The notes beneath the pieces were generated by a model. That model saw only the letters and a list, made by a program, of their open reading frames with translations. It searched no databases and was not told where the DNA came from. 64,000 bases of DNA from NCBI RefSeq assembly GCF_026711005.1, contig NZ_JAPPVJ010000002.1, forward strand, positions 372,001 through 436,000, read 5' to 3'. The translations under genes and the position numbers were made by a program. Below, in pieces: positions 35,087 to 44,422 of the stretch. Source of the DNA: Sphingobacterium sp. UT-1RO-CII-1 (GTDB lineage: Bacteria > Bacteroidota > Bacteroidia > Sphingobacteriales > Sphingobacteriaceae). Positions within the stretch are counted from its first letter, which is position 1; every line of letters begins with the position of its first letter.

Positions 35087-35255
35087 TTAATTCTAATAGC
35101 TTCTCATCATTATACGGCCTTAATAATTAGCGTTACTATTATTTCTAAATAATAACAACTCTTGACTCCCTCACCGTTTCAGCGTACTTTCTTTACGATA
35201 GATGCAAAGTAAATTACATTTATTTTCTAAAATAATTTCGAATTTTAAATAACAT

Positions 35256-35271
35256 ATCGTAATATTGCGAT
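35256..35271. promoter_or_regulatory. ArsR operator 1
   Basis: ATCGTAATATTGCGAT is palindromic except for one pair. It overlaps the region just before arsR and matches operator 2 (35658-35681) at 15 of 16 positions. This makes it the best candidate for the ArsR binding site. Confidence 0.7.
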
Positions 35272-35294
35272 GTTTAAATATAAATAACAAGGAC

Positions 35295-35621
35295 GTGGGC
35301 GTAAGTAAAACAAATCATTTCACCGATCAACAAAATAGAATTGCAACACTGGCAAAAGCCTTGGGCCACCCTGCTCGCGTAGCTATAATTGAGTATTTGT
35401 TAAAAGTAAAAACTTGTATTTGCAACGATATTGTCGACGAATTACCTTTAGCACAGTCCACCATATCACAACACTTAAAAGAATTAAAAAATGCTGGAAT
35501 TATCAAAGGCAGTATTGAAGGTAAAACAATCTGTTATTGCTTAGACGAAACAACATTTGCCGTATTAAAGCAGTATTTTAAAAATATTATAATTTCGGTT
35601 AATGATCAGAAATGCTGTTAA
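35295..35621 (+). CDS. arsR: ArsR-family arsenic/metal repressor
   Basis: ArsR-type winged helix with LAKALGHPARVAIIEYLL, metal-sensing TCICND in the recognition region, LAQSTISQHLKELKNAGII and a Cys-pair C-terminus (QKCC). Arsenite or antimonite binding would release the repressor from the palindromes on both sides. GTG at 35295 is preferred because a longer frame from the TTG at 35265 starts inside operator 1; an AAGGA precedes the GTG. A terminator follows, so arsR is a separate unit from the resistance genes. Confidence 0.85.
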   Translation: MGVSKTNHFTDQQNRIATLAKALGHPARVAIIEYLLKVKTCICNDIVDELPLAQSTISQHLKELKNAGIIKGSIEGKTICYCLDETTFAVLKQYFKNIIISVNDQKCC

Positions 35622-35629
35622 TGACATAG

Positions 35630-35651
35630 AAACTCGTATAGAGTTTTTTTT
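35630..35651 (+). terminator. arsR terminator
   Basis: AAACTC-GTATA-GAGTTT followed by five more T, 9 bp after the arsR stop. Confidence 0.75.
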
Positions 35652-35657
35652 GCACCT

Positions 35658-35681
35658 ATACATCGTAATATTACGATGTAT
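35658..35681. promoter_or_regulatory. ArsR operator 2
   Basis: A perfect 24-bp palindrome centred on TAATATTA, with arms containing CATCG/CGATG. It follows the arsR terminator and precedes the resistance genes, which implies a second promoter under the same repressor. Confidence 0.8.
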
Positions 35682-35788
35682 GAATTGATCTAGAATCAAA
35701 AACACATCAAATTTTGTAGCTCAACATACAACTATCGAGTATCTACAAATTACATTAATAAAAATAATAAACGAATAATAAAAAAGGT

Positions 35789-36244
35789 ATGACACTATCA
35801 GAAATCAAACAAATCCTCCCCACCTTATCTAATGTAGAGTTTCAATTAGAAAACGGAACATTTGTTCCCGAACATTTTCATGTGACCGAAGTCGGGCAGA
35901 TCAATAAACATTTTATTGACTGTGGCGGAGTAACCAGAACAGAACATACTGTTAACTTCCAATTGTGGAGTGCTGATGATTACGAACACCGTTTAAAACC
36001 CGGCAAGCTATTGCACATTATCGAACTGTCAGAAACAAAGTTAAACATTGGCGATTACGAAATAGAAGTCGAATACCAAAGTGATACAATTGGAAAATAC
36101 GGTCTGGAATTTAACGGTAAAACATTCCTCCTTACCAACAAAACAACTGCTTGTCTAGCAGAAGATGCCTGTGGCATCCCTAGCCAGGCAACGGTTACTA
36201 AACTCGATTCTACAAGTTGCTCACCAGGCTCTGGCTGTTGCTAA
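35789..36244 (+). CDS. DUF6428 family protein of the ars operon
   Basis: The 151-aa soluble protein is typical of DUF6428, a family found in Bacteroidota arsenic loci. It begins LSEIKQILPTLSNVEFQLEN, contains FHVTEVGQINKHFIDCGG and ends in a Cys-rich CSPGSGCC tail. Its function is unknown. The Cys/His content and operon position suggest handling of arsenic or redox partnering with the following reductase. It is 10 bp before arsC. Confidence 0.8.
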   Translation: MTLSEIKQILPTLSNVEFQLENGTFVPEHFHVTEVGQINKHFIDCGGVTRTEHTVNFQLWSADDYEHRLKPGKLLHIIELSETKLNIGDYEIEVEYQSDTIGKYGLEFNGKTFLLTNKTTACLAEDACGIPSQATVTKLDSTSCSPGSGCC

Positions 36245-36254
36245 TTATCCGACC

Positions 36255-36863
36255 ATGTATTCAAAATTAATTGATACAATATCGATCATTCAAAAAATAA
36301 ATATCAATCAAGGGCGTAGCTCCCTGCTACAACCCTTGATTGACTATGTTCAACAAAAAAAGACGTTAAATCAGGCTATACCTATCAATTTTATTTGCAC
36401 ACACAACTCTCGTCGTAGCCATTTATCTCAAATATGGGCACAAATAGCTGCTTCCTACTATCTTATCCCCAATGTTTATTGCTATTCTGGAGGTACCGAA
36501 GAAACTGCGCTTTTTCCTCAAGTGGTTCAAACTTTATGCGATGCAGGAATGAAAGTACATACTTTATCTCAAGGAGAAAATCCCATATATACCATAAGGT
36601 ACGACGATACTTCACTTCCTATTATAGGGTTTTCCAAACGATATAATGATACTTACAACCCCCCATATAACTTTGCTGCAGTAATGACCTGTTCACAAGC
36701 CGATCAAGGCTGTCCTTATATTGCAGGTGCTGAAACACGTATTCCGATCACTTACGAAGATCCTAAAGTTTCAGATAACACAAACCAACAAATGATAACC
36801 TATAAAAAAAGAAGTCTAGAAATTGCTTCTGAAATGTTTTACGTCTTTTCAAAAATTAAATAA
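36255..36863 (+). CDS. arsC: Arsenate reductase-type low-molecular-weight phosphatase
   Basis: The 202-aa protein has the phosphatase/arsenate reductase loop [11 protein letters not shown] with Cys48 and Arg54 (CX5R) near the start of the catalytic domain. It is preceded by a 40-residue N-terminal extension. It should reduce arsenate to arsenite with thiol help, feeding the Acr3 pump that starts 7 bp later. The family also contains protein-tyrosine phosphatases; the operon settles it in favour of arsenate. A longer frame from 36165 overlaps the previous gene and is rejected. Confidence 0.85.
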   Translation: MYSKLIDTISIIQKININQGRSSLLQPLIDYVQQKKTLNQAIPINFICTHNSRRSHLSQIWAQIAASYYLIPNVYCYSGGTEETALFPQVVQTLCDAGMKVHTLSQGENPIYTIRYDDTSLPIIGFSKRYNDTYNPPYNFAAVMTCSQADQGCPYIAGAETRIPITYEDPKVSDNTNQQMITYKKRSLEIASEMFYVFSKIK

Positions 36864-36870
36864 TCACTTT

Positions 36871-37902
36871 ATGCAGGTACAAATGAAATTCTTAGATCGC
36901 TATCTCACCCTTTGGATATTCTTAGCTATGGGGCTCGGGGTGCTGATTGGCAATATCTTTCCAGAAATTTCAAGCGTTATGGATAGAATGTCAATCGGAG
37001 CAACAAATATACCGCTAGCCATTGGACTTATCGTGATGATGTATCCACCCTTGGCCAAGGTAAACTACAACCTACTTCCTTTAGCTTTTAAAGATAAAAA
37101 AGTATTGAGTTTATCTCTTATACTCAATTGGCTTGTTGGGCCTATTCTGATGTTTATCTTAGCAATTACCTTTTTAAGAGATGAACCCGATTACATGGTC
37201 GGTGTTATACTCATTGGTCTAGCCCGATGCATTGCAATGGTGATCGTGTGGAACGATCTGGCCAAAGGTAATAGGGAATATGCAGCTTTGTTAATCGCTC
37301 TAAACAGTATTTTTCAAATATTATTTTATAGTTTATTTGTTTGGTTGTTTATCAATGTACTACCGGCCTACTTTGGTTTGGCGAGCTACAACATTTCTAT
37401 AGAAATGAGCGCAGTTATTAAAAGCGTCTTAATATACTTAGGAATTCCATTTTTTGCGGGTTTTTTAAGCCATAAGTATCTTTCTAAAATCAAAGGCGAA
37501 AATTGGTACAACCGCAAATTTATACCTTTCATATCCCCCTTTACCCTATATGCCTTACTCTTCACAATTGTATTGATGTTCAGTTTAAAAGGCGAACAAA
37601 TAATACAACTACCTGCACAGGTATTGAAAGTAGCTGTTCCTTTAGTTATTTACTTCGTACTCATGTTTTTCATTAGCTTCTTTCTCAATAAGTCGATGCA
37701 CGTCGCCTATGATAAAAATGCTGCTATATCCTTTACAGCTACCGGGAATAACTTTGAACTTGCGATTGCTGTTGCAATAGCTGTTTTTGGTATACACTCC
37801 CCTCAAGCATTTGTAGGTGTAATAGGTCCGCTTGTTGAAGTTCCCGTTCTCATTGCCCTCGTTAGAGCAAGCTTGTGGCTAAAAAAGAAATATTACACTT
37901 AA
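36871..37902 (+). CDS. acr3: Acr3-family arsenite efflux permease
   Basis: The 343-aa protein has ten hydrophobic helices and Acr3 signatures: [18 protein letters not shown], with the conserved Cys involved in arsenite extrusion, and [15 protein letters not shown]. It pumps arsenite out using the proton gradient. It is co-transcribed with DUF6428 and arsC. The start at 36871 ([11 protein letters not shown]) is preferred over 36823, which overlaps arsC. Confidence 0.9.
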   Translation: MQVQMKFLDRYLTLWIFLAMGLGVLIGNIFPEISSVMDRMSIGATNIPLAIGLIVMMYPPLAKVNYNLLPLAFKDKKVLSLSLILNWLVGPILMFILAITFLRDEPDYMVGVILIGLARCIAMVIVWNDLAKGNREYAALLIALNSIFQILFYSLFVWLFINVLPAYFGLASYNISIEMSAVIKSVLIYLGIPFFAGFLSHKYLSKIKGENWYNRKFIPFISPFTLYALLFTIVLMFSLKGEQIIQLPAQVLKVAVPLVIYFVLMFFISFFLNKSMHVAYDKNAAISFTATGNNFELAIAVAIAVFGIHSPQAFVGVIGPLVEVPVLIALVRASLWLKKKYYT

Positions 37903-37932
37903 CAGCAAGCTTTACACATCAATCTGCCGTTA

Positions 37933-37971
37933 TAAAGATAAATACGATATCTGCGAAAGTATCTATCTTTA
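37933..37971. terminator. Hairpin between acr3 and hxlR
   Basis: TAAAGATA / TATCTTTA outer stem with an inner ATAC / GTAT extension. It lies between convergent acr3 and the HxlR gene, but has no long T run. Confidence 0.5.
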
Positions 37972-38012
37972 CAAAAGCAAATTCACATCCTTCGGAGCAC
38001 TGCTTGCAATAA

Positions 38013-38354
38013 TCATTTCTTGTCAGCATGCTCCAATAAAACCTTGCCCCAGTCGTTCAATTTCCATAGCACTTCTACCAATTGCTCGCCAAGTGGGGTA
38101 AGCGAATATTCCACCCTTGGAGGCAATTCATCAAATACTTCTTTAGTCAGAATCCCATCCCGCACTAATTCTTTGAGTTGCTCGTTCAATACTCTTCTGT
38201 CTACTTTTACAATTCCTCTTAACATTTCGCTTGGCCGTTTTTCTCCTTCATTAATGCGCCAAACAATGGGAACTTTCCATTTTCCACTAATAGCATTAAC
38301 GGCAAATTCCAATGGGCAAATCTTAGCTTCTATTGCTCGTTCTTTTGTTTTCAT
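38013..38354 (-). CDS. HxlR-family transcriptional regulator
   Basis: The 113-aa winged helix has the family opening CPLEFAVNAISGKWKVPIVW, plus LKELVRDGILTK and EYSLTPLGEQL. The Cys near the N-terminus is the redox- or aldehyde-sensing position in several members. Target genes are unknown; it may control the detoxification genes nearby. It converges on acr3. Confidence 0.8.
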   Translation of the reverse strand: MKTKERAIEAKICPLEFAVNAISGKWKVPIVWRINEGEKRPSEMLRGIVKVDRRVLNEQLKELVRDGILTKEVFDELPPRVEYSLTPLGEQLVEVLWKLNDWGKVLLEHADKK

Positions 38355-38661
38355 AGCTGCTTAAAGTTATAGTAATAATTTTTAAGAAGTTTTCATTAAA
38401 AAATTCAGAACCATGTCTCTTTCTACAATTGCTCTCTACTGAATATAACTTTTATATGTGGTGTTGTCGTCCTTAGCTTGCCTTCAATCCGTTACAAAAG
38501 TATAAAACAGTATATAAAAAGATGCATGTTTGAAAACCACAAACAGGGATAACACCAAATCAGCTGGGAAACATCAATCATATTTGTGCCTTTACTGTAG
38601 CACTTCTTACAGCAACACCGTTCATTAAATGTATCAACTAACATTAAATATTTTATAAACC
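38355..38661. other. Intergenic stretch
   Basis: About 300 bp between the HxlR gene and a divergent lipoprotein gene. No further open frame or clear hairpin was found. It should carry the promoters of both genes. Confidence 0.5.
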
Positions 38662-39288
38662 ATGAAACATTTGTACTTTTTACTTGCCATACTACTCTTT
38701 ACTGCCTGCTCTAAAGAAGAAACCTATGGGCCTCTAAAGTTAAAAGATGGCCAAGAAGTCGAACTAATAATCAGCCACCACTACCATTCGGTAGGCGACG
38801 AACCTTTAGTTATGCCACACCAAACATCTCCCCAACTGTCTCTTTATGACTTTACGGAAAGAGAACCGGGTTATAGCTATCGTGTAAAAGCGAAGATGAG
38901 TGCATATAAAGGACCACAAATGCAAGATGGCGGACCGACAGATCATCTTAAATTTATGGAAGTCATCAGTAAAGAAAAATATGAGGGCAACGAGTCTTTC
39001 GACATCGAGCTTATTCGCTCTTATATCCCCGGAGGACCACAGATCATGCTTTTTAAAGAAGATGGAAAATACATCTTTCTCGACGACATCCAGCTCACGT
39101 ATAGTGATGATGAAGTAGAAGCGCAATTAGAAAAAATCTGGAAACATCAAGAAGAGCGAATAGAAAATTCAAAAAAACAAATTGCCACCTATCCAAAATG
39201 GAGATCCATACGCGCAACAGTAAGCCATGATCCTGATAATTTTGGCAAAGCATACTTGGTACAAAATGTAAAATTCACAGAAATATAA
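38662..39288 (+). CDS. Lipoprotein, possibly DUF4377-like
   Basis: The 208-aa product has a lipoprotein signal MKHLYFLLAILLFTAC with Cys16. The N-terminal half contains YDFTEREPGYSYRVKAKMSA and DHLKFMEVISKEKY, which resembles DUF4377 (HslJ-associated) domains: an extracytoplasmic beta-barrel-like fold. The C-terminal half is charged and helical. The role is unknown. It lies opposite to an HxlR gene. Confidence 0.55.
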   Translation: MKHLYFLLAILLFTACSKEETYGPLKLKDGQEVELIISHHYHSVGDEPLVMPHQTSPQLSLYDFTEREPGYSYRVKAKMSAYKGPQMQDGGPTDHLKFMEVISKEKYEGNESFDIELIRSYIPGGPQIMLFKEDGKYIFLDDIQLTYSDDEVEAQLEKIWKHQEERIENSKKQIATYPKWRSIRATVSHDPDNFGKAYLVQNVKFTEI

Positions 39289-39296
39289 AAGACCTT

Positions 39297-39341
39297 ATTA
39301 AAAGCTGTGCTTCATTAAAAGCTGTGCTTCGCACAGCTTTT
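39297..39341 (+). terminator. Terminator with a tandemly duplicated 5' arm
   Basis: AAAAGCTGTGC-TTC-GCACAGCTTTT is a perfect 11-bp hairpin (39317-39341). The 17-bp unit carrying its 5' arm is repeated exactly head to tail (39297-39313 and 39314-39330), so either copy can pair with the 3' arm. Confidence 0.8.
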
Positions 39342-39480
39342 AAGCTAAAACAAAGATGACTGATTTGTATATCTCTTAATCTATCCCTTGAACAAATAGT
39401 ATTAGCTCCTAAAACCAGATAATAAAAATAGTATATTTACACCAAGTTATACAGGTGTAAACCCTATTTCAGCTTGCATC

Positions 39481-39855
39481 ATGAATATGTACGAATTTCT
39501 AGTTACCGCTTTCAACAACCCTTTGATCAACATCACGGTTCTTTGTGGGCTGACATTTATGATTGCAGGTTATCTTATGAGTAAATTTCCACCTAAAAAC
39601 ATCAATGCCCTGTACGGATACCGCACCAGTAGCTCTATGAAAAGTCAAGAAAGATGGAATTTCGCACAACGCTATTCGGCACAAGAAATGATAAAATTAG
39701 GTGCACTACTTGTTGCGAGTTCCTTCATCGGCTTCTTGACCAACTTTACCCCTACAATAAACATGACGATAGGTCTTAGTTTTCTGGTACTCGTCTCCAT
39801 AATACTTATATGGCGTGTAGAGATAGCATTAAAACAAAACTTTAACAAGGAGTAA
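39481..39855 (+). CDS. SdpI-family membrane protein
   Basis: The 124-aa protein has three membrane helices and the SdpI signature YLMSKFPPKNINALYGYRTS, followed by SQERWNFAQRYSAQ. SdpI protects Bacillus subtilis from the SdpC toxin; functions of Bacteroidota homologues are untested. It is 8 bp before an OsmC gene, so probably in one operon. Confidence 0.85.
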   Translation: MNMYEFLVTAFNNPLINITVLCGLTFMIAGYLMSKFPPKNINALYGYRTSSSMKSQERWNFAQRYSAQEMIKLGALLVASSFIGFLTNFTPTINMTIGLSFLVLVSIILIWRVEIALKQNFNKE

Positions 39856-39863
39856 AAGCGAGA

Positions 39864-40331
39864 ATGAAAGAACACCAATACCGTACAACAATCACGTGGA
39901 CAGGCAATACAGGCTCGGGCACTGACCATTACAATAACTACGAAAGAAGCCACGACATCATCATCAAAAACAAGGCTATTATACAAGGTTCGTCTGATCC
40001 GGCTTTTCGTGGGGATAAAAGCCTACACAACCCTGAGGATATGCTTATATCCTCCCTTTCGTCGTGCCACATGCTTTGGTATCTCCATTTTTGTTCGGTT
40101 AACAATGTTATCGTAATCAAGTATACCGACACAGCCGAAGGCATAATGCTAGAAGGCAACAACGGAAAAGGGCATTTCACGGAAGTCATATTGCGCCCGA
40201 CTGTAACCGTGCAACGCGAGGATATGATAGAGCTGGCTATTGCATTACACAAAAAAGCGAGCGAGTATTGTTTTATCGCCAACTCCGTAAATTTCCCTGT
40301 TCATCACAAACCGACTGTAAAAACACCATAA
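39864..40331 (+). CDS. OsmC-family peroxiredoxin-like protein
   Basis: The 155-aa protein has the OsmC/Ohr fold, with the peroxidatic Cys in SLSSCHMLWYLHFC and the resolving Cys in ASEYCFIANSVNF. These enzymes reduce organic hydroperoxides. Operon with the SdpI gene points to envelope stress. Confidence 0.85.
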   Translation: MKEHQYRTTITWTGNTGSGTDHYNNYERSHDIIIKNKAIIQGSSDPAFRGDKSLHNPEDMLISSLSSCHMLWYLHFCSVNNVIVIKYTDTAEGIMLEGNNGKGHFTEVILRPTVTVQREDMIELAIALHKKASEYCFIANSVNFPVHHKPTVKTP

Positions 40332-40408
40332 AAACTTAAAGTATATACAAAAAGCACTAGCAATTGGCCAAAGCGTGCTGTATTGGAGGTCGTAGAGTCC
40401 AAAGAAAG

Positions 40409-40738
40409 CTATTCGCTTTGTAATAGACTATATATCTGCTGAAAATAGTAAGCTTCATCCATCAGGTTTACTAATGAACGTATTTCCCGCTCACTAAAAA
40501 GAAAATTAACCCCCTGATAAGGCGTTCTCAAAACTACCTTTTCACTCCCATCAGGCAATAGCACCCGACATTCATTCCGCATAAGCAATTTTGTAGTTCT
40601 CCTGAAAGAAAGAAAATCTGTAAAAGAAAAGTTGAGCATAATATTATTAAAACGAAGATGGACCAAGTTATGCCCCTCCCGGACTCCAATGAATCCAGCT
40701 TTACGTTGCGACAATATTTTTAATTTATGACAATGCAT
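40409..40738 (-). CDS. DUF6686-like small protein
   Basis: The 109-aa protein begins MHCHKLKILSQRKAGFIGVR, with a pattern similar to DUF6686 proteins of Bacteroidota: a short beta-rich front with LRFNNIMLNFSFTDFLSF followed by helices. The usual second Cys pair is missing. Function unknown. It converges on the OsmC operon. Confidence 0.55.
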   Translation of the reverse strand: MHCHKLKILSQRKAGFIGVREGHNLVHLRFNNIMLNFSFTDFLSFRRTTKLLMRNECRVLLPDGSEKVVLRTPYQGVNFLFSEREIRSLVNLMDEAYYFQQIYSLLQSE

Positions 40739-40782
40739 GTGGCTACTATGTGATAAAAGCGGGTTCTATATTTTGTGCCTGA

Positions 40783-40814
40783 TTTACCTGCGCACCTTAT
40801 TAAGCGCAGGTAAA
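40783..40814. terminator. Orphan terminator-like hairpin
   Basis: TTTACCTGCGC and GCGCAGGTAAA form a perfect 11-bp stem around a 10-nt loop. T-rich sequence follows on the plus strand (TTCTTTTT), but no plus-strand gene ends here. It may belong to a lost gene. Confidence 0.55.
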
Positions 40815-41107
40815 CAGGACTTCTTTTTACCGTAAAAGGTACATGAACTTTTGTATCAACAAATGTATAATATTATTTAGAATGAATATAAATAAAGATA
40901 AACAAGAAGCGCTTTATGACATTTACATTATATATCTACTTATTAGCAGTTGCTACTTCCTAAAATATAAGAGGAGGCTCTTCACTTGCGCACAGCATTA
41001 GTGGACGCTTAGCTCAAACCTAAAACTATGCCTATAACATACCCTATACGCAGATTCTATAACATAAAACTCAACACTATACTAACAAAAAGTTAACAGC
41101 GATTGGT

Positions 41108-41115
41108 TATCTTTG
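41108..41115 (+). promoter_or_regulatory. Promoter -7 box TATCTTTG at a start codon
   Basis: TAnnTTTG ends 4 bp before the ATG at 41120, predicting a leaderless transcript. Confidence 0.5.
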
Positions 41116-41119
41116 CAGT

Positions 41120-42277
41120 ATGTCAAGACTATATAAGACACCTGTCGTATTAAAAAACTTCACGGACGATTCGGCTAACTACAAGCCCCTTCCAGCACCT
41201 ACCTTTCCTGCCCCATACCGTTTAAACATTGCTACTATTTTACCAGACTCTGCGGACACATTATCCGAAAATATGAGCTTTCATATGGTTGGTGATACAG
41301 GTAGCGTGCGACATTCCAATTTTCAAGCATTAGTGGCCAAATCGCTTGCCGACCAGATTAATAATTCTCCACTCGAAAAAAGGCCCGCTTTTCTATACCA
41401 CTTGGGTGATATTGTATACAACCACGGAGAGGCTCACGAATATCCCGAGCAATTTTTAAAACCATATAGCCTGTACGATGCGCCCATTTTTGCTATTCCC
41501 GGCAACCACGATGCGGATATCAATCCTACAACACCCAAGCCTTATACCAGTCTTGAAGCTTTTATGCAAGTTTTCTGCGCGAGTGAACAAGGTCCGATCC
41601 CGTTTGCTCCCGAATCCAGCCGGCACAGCATGGTGCAACCGAATCCCTACTGGACATTAGAAACACCCTTAGCACGTTTTATTGGTCTATATCCAAACAT
41701 AGTTAAGTTTGGCACTATTGACGAAGAACAGCGCGCATGGTTTATCAAAGAATTACAGTATGCCAAAAGCTTTCGCCACGAGCAGGCACTTATTGTGTGC
41801 CTACACCACGCGCCCTACTCTGCCGACTGGAACCACGGTTCCAGCCTCGCTATGATTGAGTTTCTAGAAACAGCTTTCGCAAAAACAGGCATATATCCCG
41901 ACTTGGTTTGTAGCGGGCATGTGCACAACTATCAGCGCTTTGCCAAACAAAACGCCGATGGGTCAACAACTCCATACCTCGTCGCTGGTGCTGGTGGATA
42001 TGCTGACCTACATGGCGTCGCTGAACTTAGTGACCCGCGCGTACAACCACTGTCTGCAGTAAATAAAAACACTGCTCAAGTTAGTTTGGAAGCCTATTGC
42101 GACCGCAGCTTTGGCTTTCTTCGTCTAGACATCAAAAAAACAAAAAACGACCTTCTGATTGCAGGCACATACTATGCCTTTCCAAGAGTATTTGATCCCG
42201 AAGCTAATATGCAACCCAAAGTGTTTGATACATTCGAGATCCCTATCAAACTAAAACACGTCACAACGATTGAATAA
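41120..42277 (+). CDS. Calcineurin-like metallophosphoesterase
   Basis: The 385-aa enzyme has the five phosphoesterase motifs in order: VGDTGS, LGDIVYNHG, GNHDAD, CLHHAPYS and SGHVHNYQRF. These bind two metal ions. No signal peptide is seen, so it is probably cytoplasmic. Purple-acid-like or phosphodiesterase substrates are possible. It is monocistronic, followed by 1 kb of non-coding DNA. Confidence 0.8.
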   Translation: MSRLYKTPVVLKNFTDDSANYKPLPAPTFPAPYRLNIATILPDSADTLSENMSFHMVGDTGSVRHSNFQALVAKSLADQINNSPLEKRPAFLYHLGDIVYNHGEAHEYPEQFLKPYSLYDAPIFAIPGNHDADINPTTPKPYTSLEAFMQVFCASEQGPIPFAPESSRHSMVQPNPYWTLETPLARFIGLYPNIVKFGTIDEEQRAWFIKELQYAKSFRHEQALIVCLHHAPYSADWNHGSSLAMIEFLETAFAKTGIYPDLVCSGHVHNYQRFAKQNADGSTTPYLVAGAGGYADLHGVAELSDPRVQPLSAVNKNTAQVSLEAYCDRSFGFLRLDIKKTKNDLLIAGTYYAFPRVFDPEANMQPKVFDTFEIPIKLKHVTTIE

Positions 42278-43270
42278 ATCGTGCAATATCGTCTCTTCAT
42301 CTACGCTTGAAAATGATTATATACAATGAATGATATTTATGTCTAGAAGGAATTTAATAATTATACTTGAACCGCTGTTCAAAGATTGTTAACAGCATCA
42401 TGAAGCAAACTTACAAAGAAGCTATCTCTACTAAATGATCCATTTTGAAGACATACATGAAGAGTAAGGCCGCTACATGAACGGCCAAGTATGATGACTT
42501 AGCCGCCTAGGTATGCTATTTTGTCTGCTAAGTAAACATACTTAGCCCTCAATGAATAATTCTTTGCTCCATTTTGCAACGTTTGGACGTTTTTGTAATT
42601 ACACCAACCTACAAACACAGAACAACAAGCCCTTTGTAAAAGACAACAAGCTCCATGTAAATAACATTGACGGCTAAAACAACATACATAGTCTGATTTA
42701 GACATTACAACAAGTCCATGTAATTGCAAAATGCGCTATGTATGTTGCGCTAGTGGCTATGAATGTAGCGCAAATGGCCAGATTCTCAGCATTAGCGGCT
42801 ATTTATACTACCAGAACATAGCTGTATGATGTATATATGAGTAGGTTTTTGCTGCTAGTAACGAAGTCTATCACAGTCGCTGTTCGTTTACTTGACATAG
42901 CTTTCTAAGATGTGAGCTTACGTCTAAGGAAGTAAGCTTTAAGCGTGAAATATACAGCGGTTGAACCCAATGAGTATGCTGTTGCACTAAAAACATAAGA
43001 CATCATGGCTATGTAAGAAGCATTAGCCATCAAATACTTTATGGATTTTATCGCTGTGTGCACAAGAATCTAGTCGCTCTTTCTCCATCTATTAAACCGG
43101 TCAACTCAATCTATAGTTACAACGACTTCTAAAAAACACCGTACGAAAAATAAAACCTTAAAAAAAAAGTTATAGCCTAACTTATTTATTAGCTGATGCT
43201 TCATTTTTGTAGAACAAAGTGTAACCAAAGCCTGAAATATACAATTCATTTTCAGATTAATCCGCTCATA
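42278..43270. other. Gene-free region with multiple short stem-loops
   Basis: Nearly 1 kb between convergent genes with no convincing coding frame. It contains at least six short inverted repeats: 42374-42396 (GCTGTT/AACAGC), 42468-42486 (GGCCG/CGGCC), 42527-42546 (GCTAAGT/ACTTAGC), 42732-42772 (TGCGCTA/TAGCGCA), 42915-42938 (AGCTTAC/GTAAGCT) and 43005-43030 (ATGGCT/AGCCAT). There are also three ACAACAAG direct repeats at 42622, 42643 and 42707. Confidence 0.55.
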
Positions 43271-44422
43271 TTAATCAAGAGCATAGAGTTTGTTTCTATC
43301 CTCTTCTTTTCTCACTTCCAAAGCTTCCATCTCTCCATTTGGATATACTAGTATATGATGAGGTAAACTTTCTACGAAATATTGGTTTTTCACTCTTTTA
43401 ATATCTTGATATGCAAGCAAGGTGCGCCAGGGAATATGATCTTTTTCTAACAGCTTACGAAAGGTCGGTAGAGCTCGCTCTTCATCTAAACTTATATAAG
43501 TAAATACAATATCCTTTCCCAAGTCATTATAAAGTTGTTTTAATAGTGGAATCTCTTCTCTACACCAAACGCACCACGAAGCTGTAAAAATAATAAAGTT
43601 ATGCTTGGATCGATCCTGAATAATATCTTCTACAAATGCTGTATCTATTGTGCGCAAAGATAAATTCACAAATTCACCTGTTAAAAAGCGTTCAATTTGA
43701 CTTCCCCATAGCGTCGTCTTGTGCTTATTCGACAATTCATTGTACACAGCCATAATATCGTCTTTCGATCGGTATTGCCTAAGGTTATTTGCAAGACTGT
43801 TAATTAAAAAACGGGAATCAGGGTGCTTTCTCGCTAGCGCAATATAATTGTTCAAAAAATCGTCATAAGATAATTCTGCACCATTATAGTCCATAAACCA
43901 ACTAAATAGCGGGTCTGCCGCACGCACCGCAATATCAGTTTGTTTATCCTCAATAATCAGATCAAAATCTTCACAATATAAACTATTCACCAGCTCTTGC
44001 CCCTCTTTATTAAAATAGGTACCATCTTCAAATACCTTCTGTTCTCTATATCGTCCTTTAATATAGGTATCTCGATTATCTACCCCAATATTGACAACAG
44101 CCAGTTGCTCTCCACTATGATCTGTAATAAAGCGTATTTTATGGGATAAATAGCTGGCCGTGTCCGATGAGTTGGGTATGAGTTCCATAGTTTGAAAATC
44201 AAAGACCACACTATCTGGGATGGCAACTACCCATGTAAACGGCTTGATTTTCTCGGCTGCAAATAAGAGGTTTCTACCGTTTGTATAATCATGAAGATAT
44301 AAAGAGTCAAAAGGCGCATTTTCCAAAGTTACGTGCAACTTGTGATGCAAAGGCTCTTGTATAAAACCGAATAACTGACGACTGAAACTTGTAAATAGTA
44401 TAAGTATAAAAAATAATCGCAT
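43271..44422 (-). CDS. TlpA-like thioredoxin-domain protein
   Basis: The 383-aa protein has a signal peptide at the N-terminus (MRLFFILILFTSFSRQLFG). The C-terminal thioredoxin domain (about 255-383) has the redox motif SWCVWCREE and IPLLKQLYNDLGKDI. The N-terminal 200 residues form a DUF4369-like beta domain typical of Bacteroidota TlpA proteins. It should act as a periplasmic disulfide reductase. It is monocistronic. Confidence 0.75.
   Translation of the reverse strand: MRLFFILILFTSFSRQLFGFIQEPLHHKLHVTLENAPFDSLYLHDYTNGRNLLFAAEKIKPFTWVVAIPDSVVFDFQTMELIPNSSDTASYLSHKIRFITDHSGEQLAVVNIGVDNRDTYIKGRYREQKVFEDGTYFNKEGQELVNSLYCEDFDLIIEDKQTDIAVRAADPLFSWFMDYNGAELSYDDFLNNYIALARKHPDSRFLINSLANNLRQYRSKDDIMAVYNELSNKHKTTLWGSQIERFLTGEFVNLSLRTIDTAFVEDIIQDRSKHNFIIFTASWCVWCREEIPLLKQLYNDLGKDIVFTYISLDEERALPTFRKLLEKDHIPWRTLLAYQDIKRVKNQYFVESLPHHILVYPNGEMEALEVRKEEDRNKLYALD

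Larger units (their letters stand above)
40739..41119. other. Intergenic stretch with orphan hairpin
   Basis: About 380 bp without a usable open frame. It contains a perfect hairpin at 40783-40814 and the promoter box of the metallophosphoesterase at its right end. Confidence 0.5.

Noticed and set aside
36165..36254. Upstream extension of arsC
   Set aside because: It overlaps the DUF6428 gene by 80 bp and adds no conserved residues.
42499..42729. 76-codon Cys-rich minus-strand frame
   Set aside because: It covers the repeat and stem-loop region, has no signal peptide or promoter box, and its Cys residues come from the repeated ACAACAAG words.
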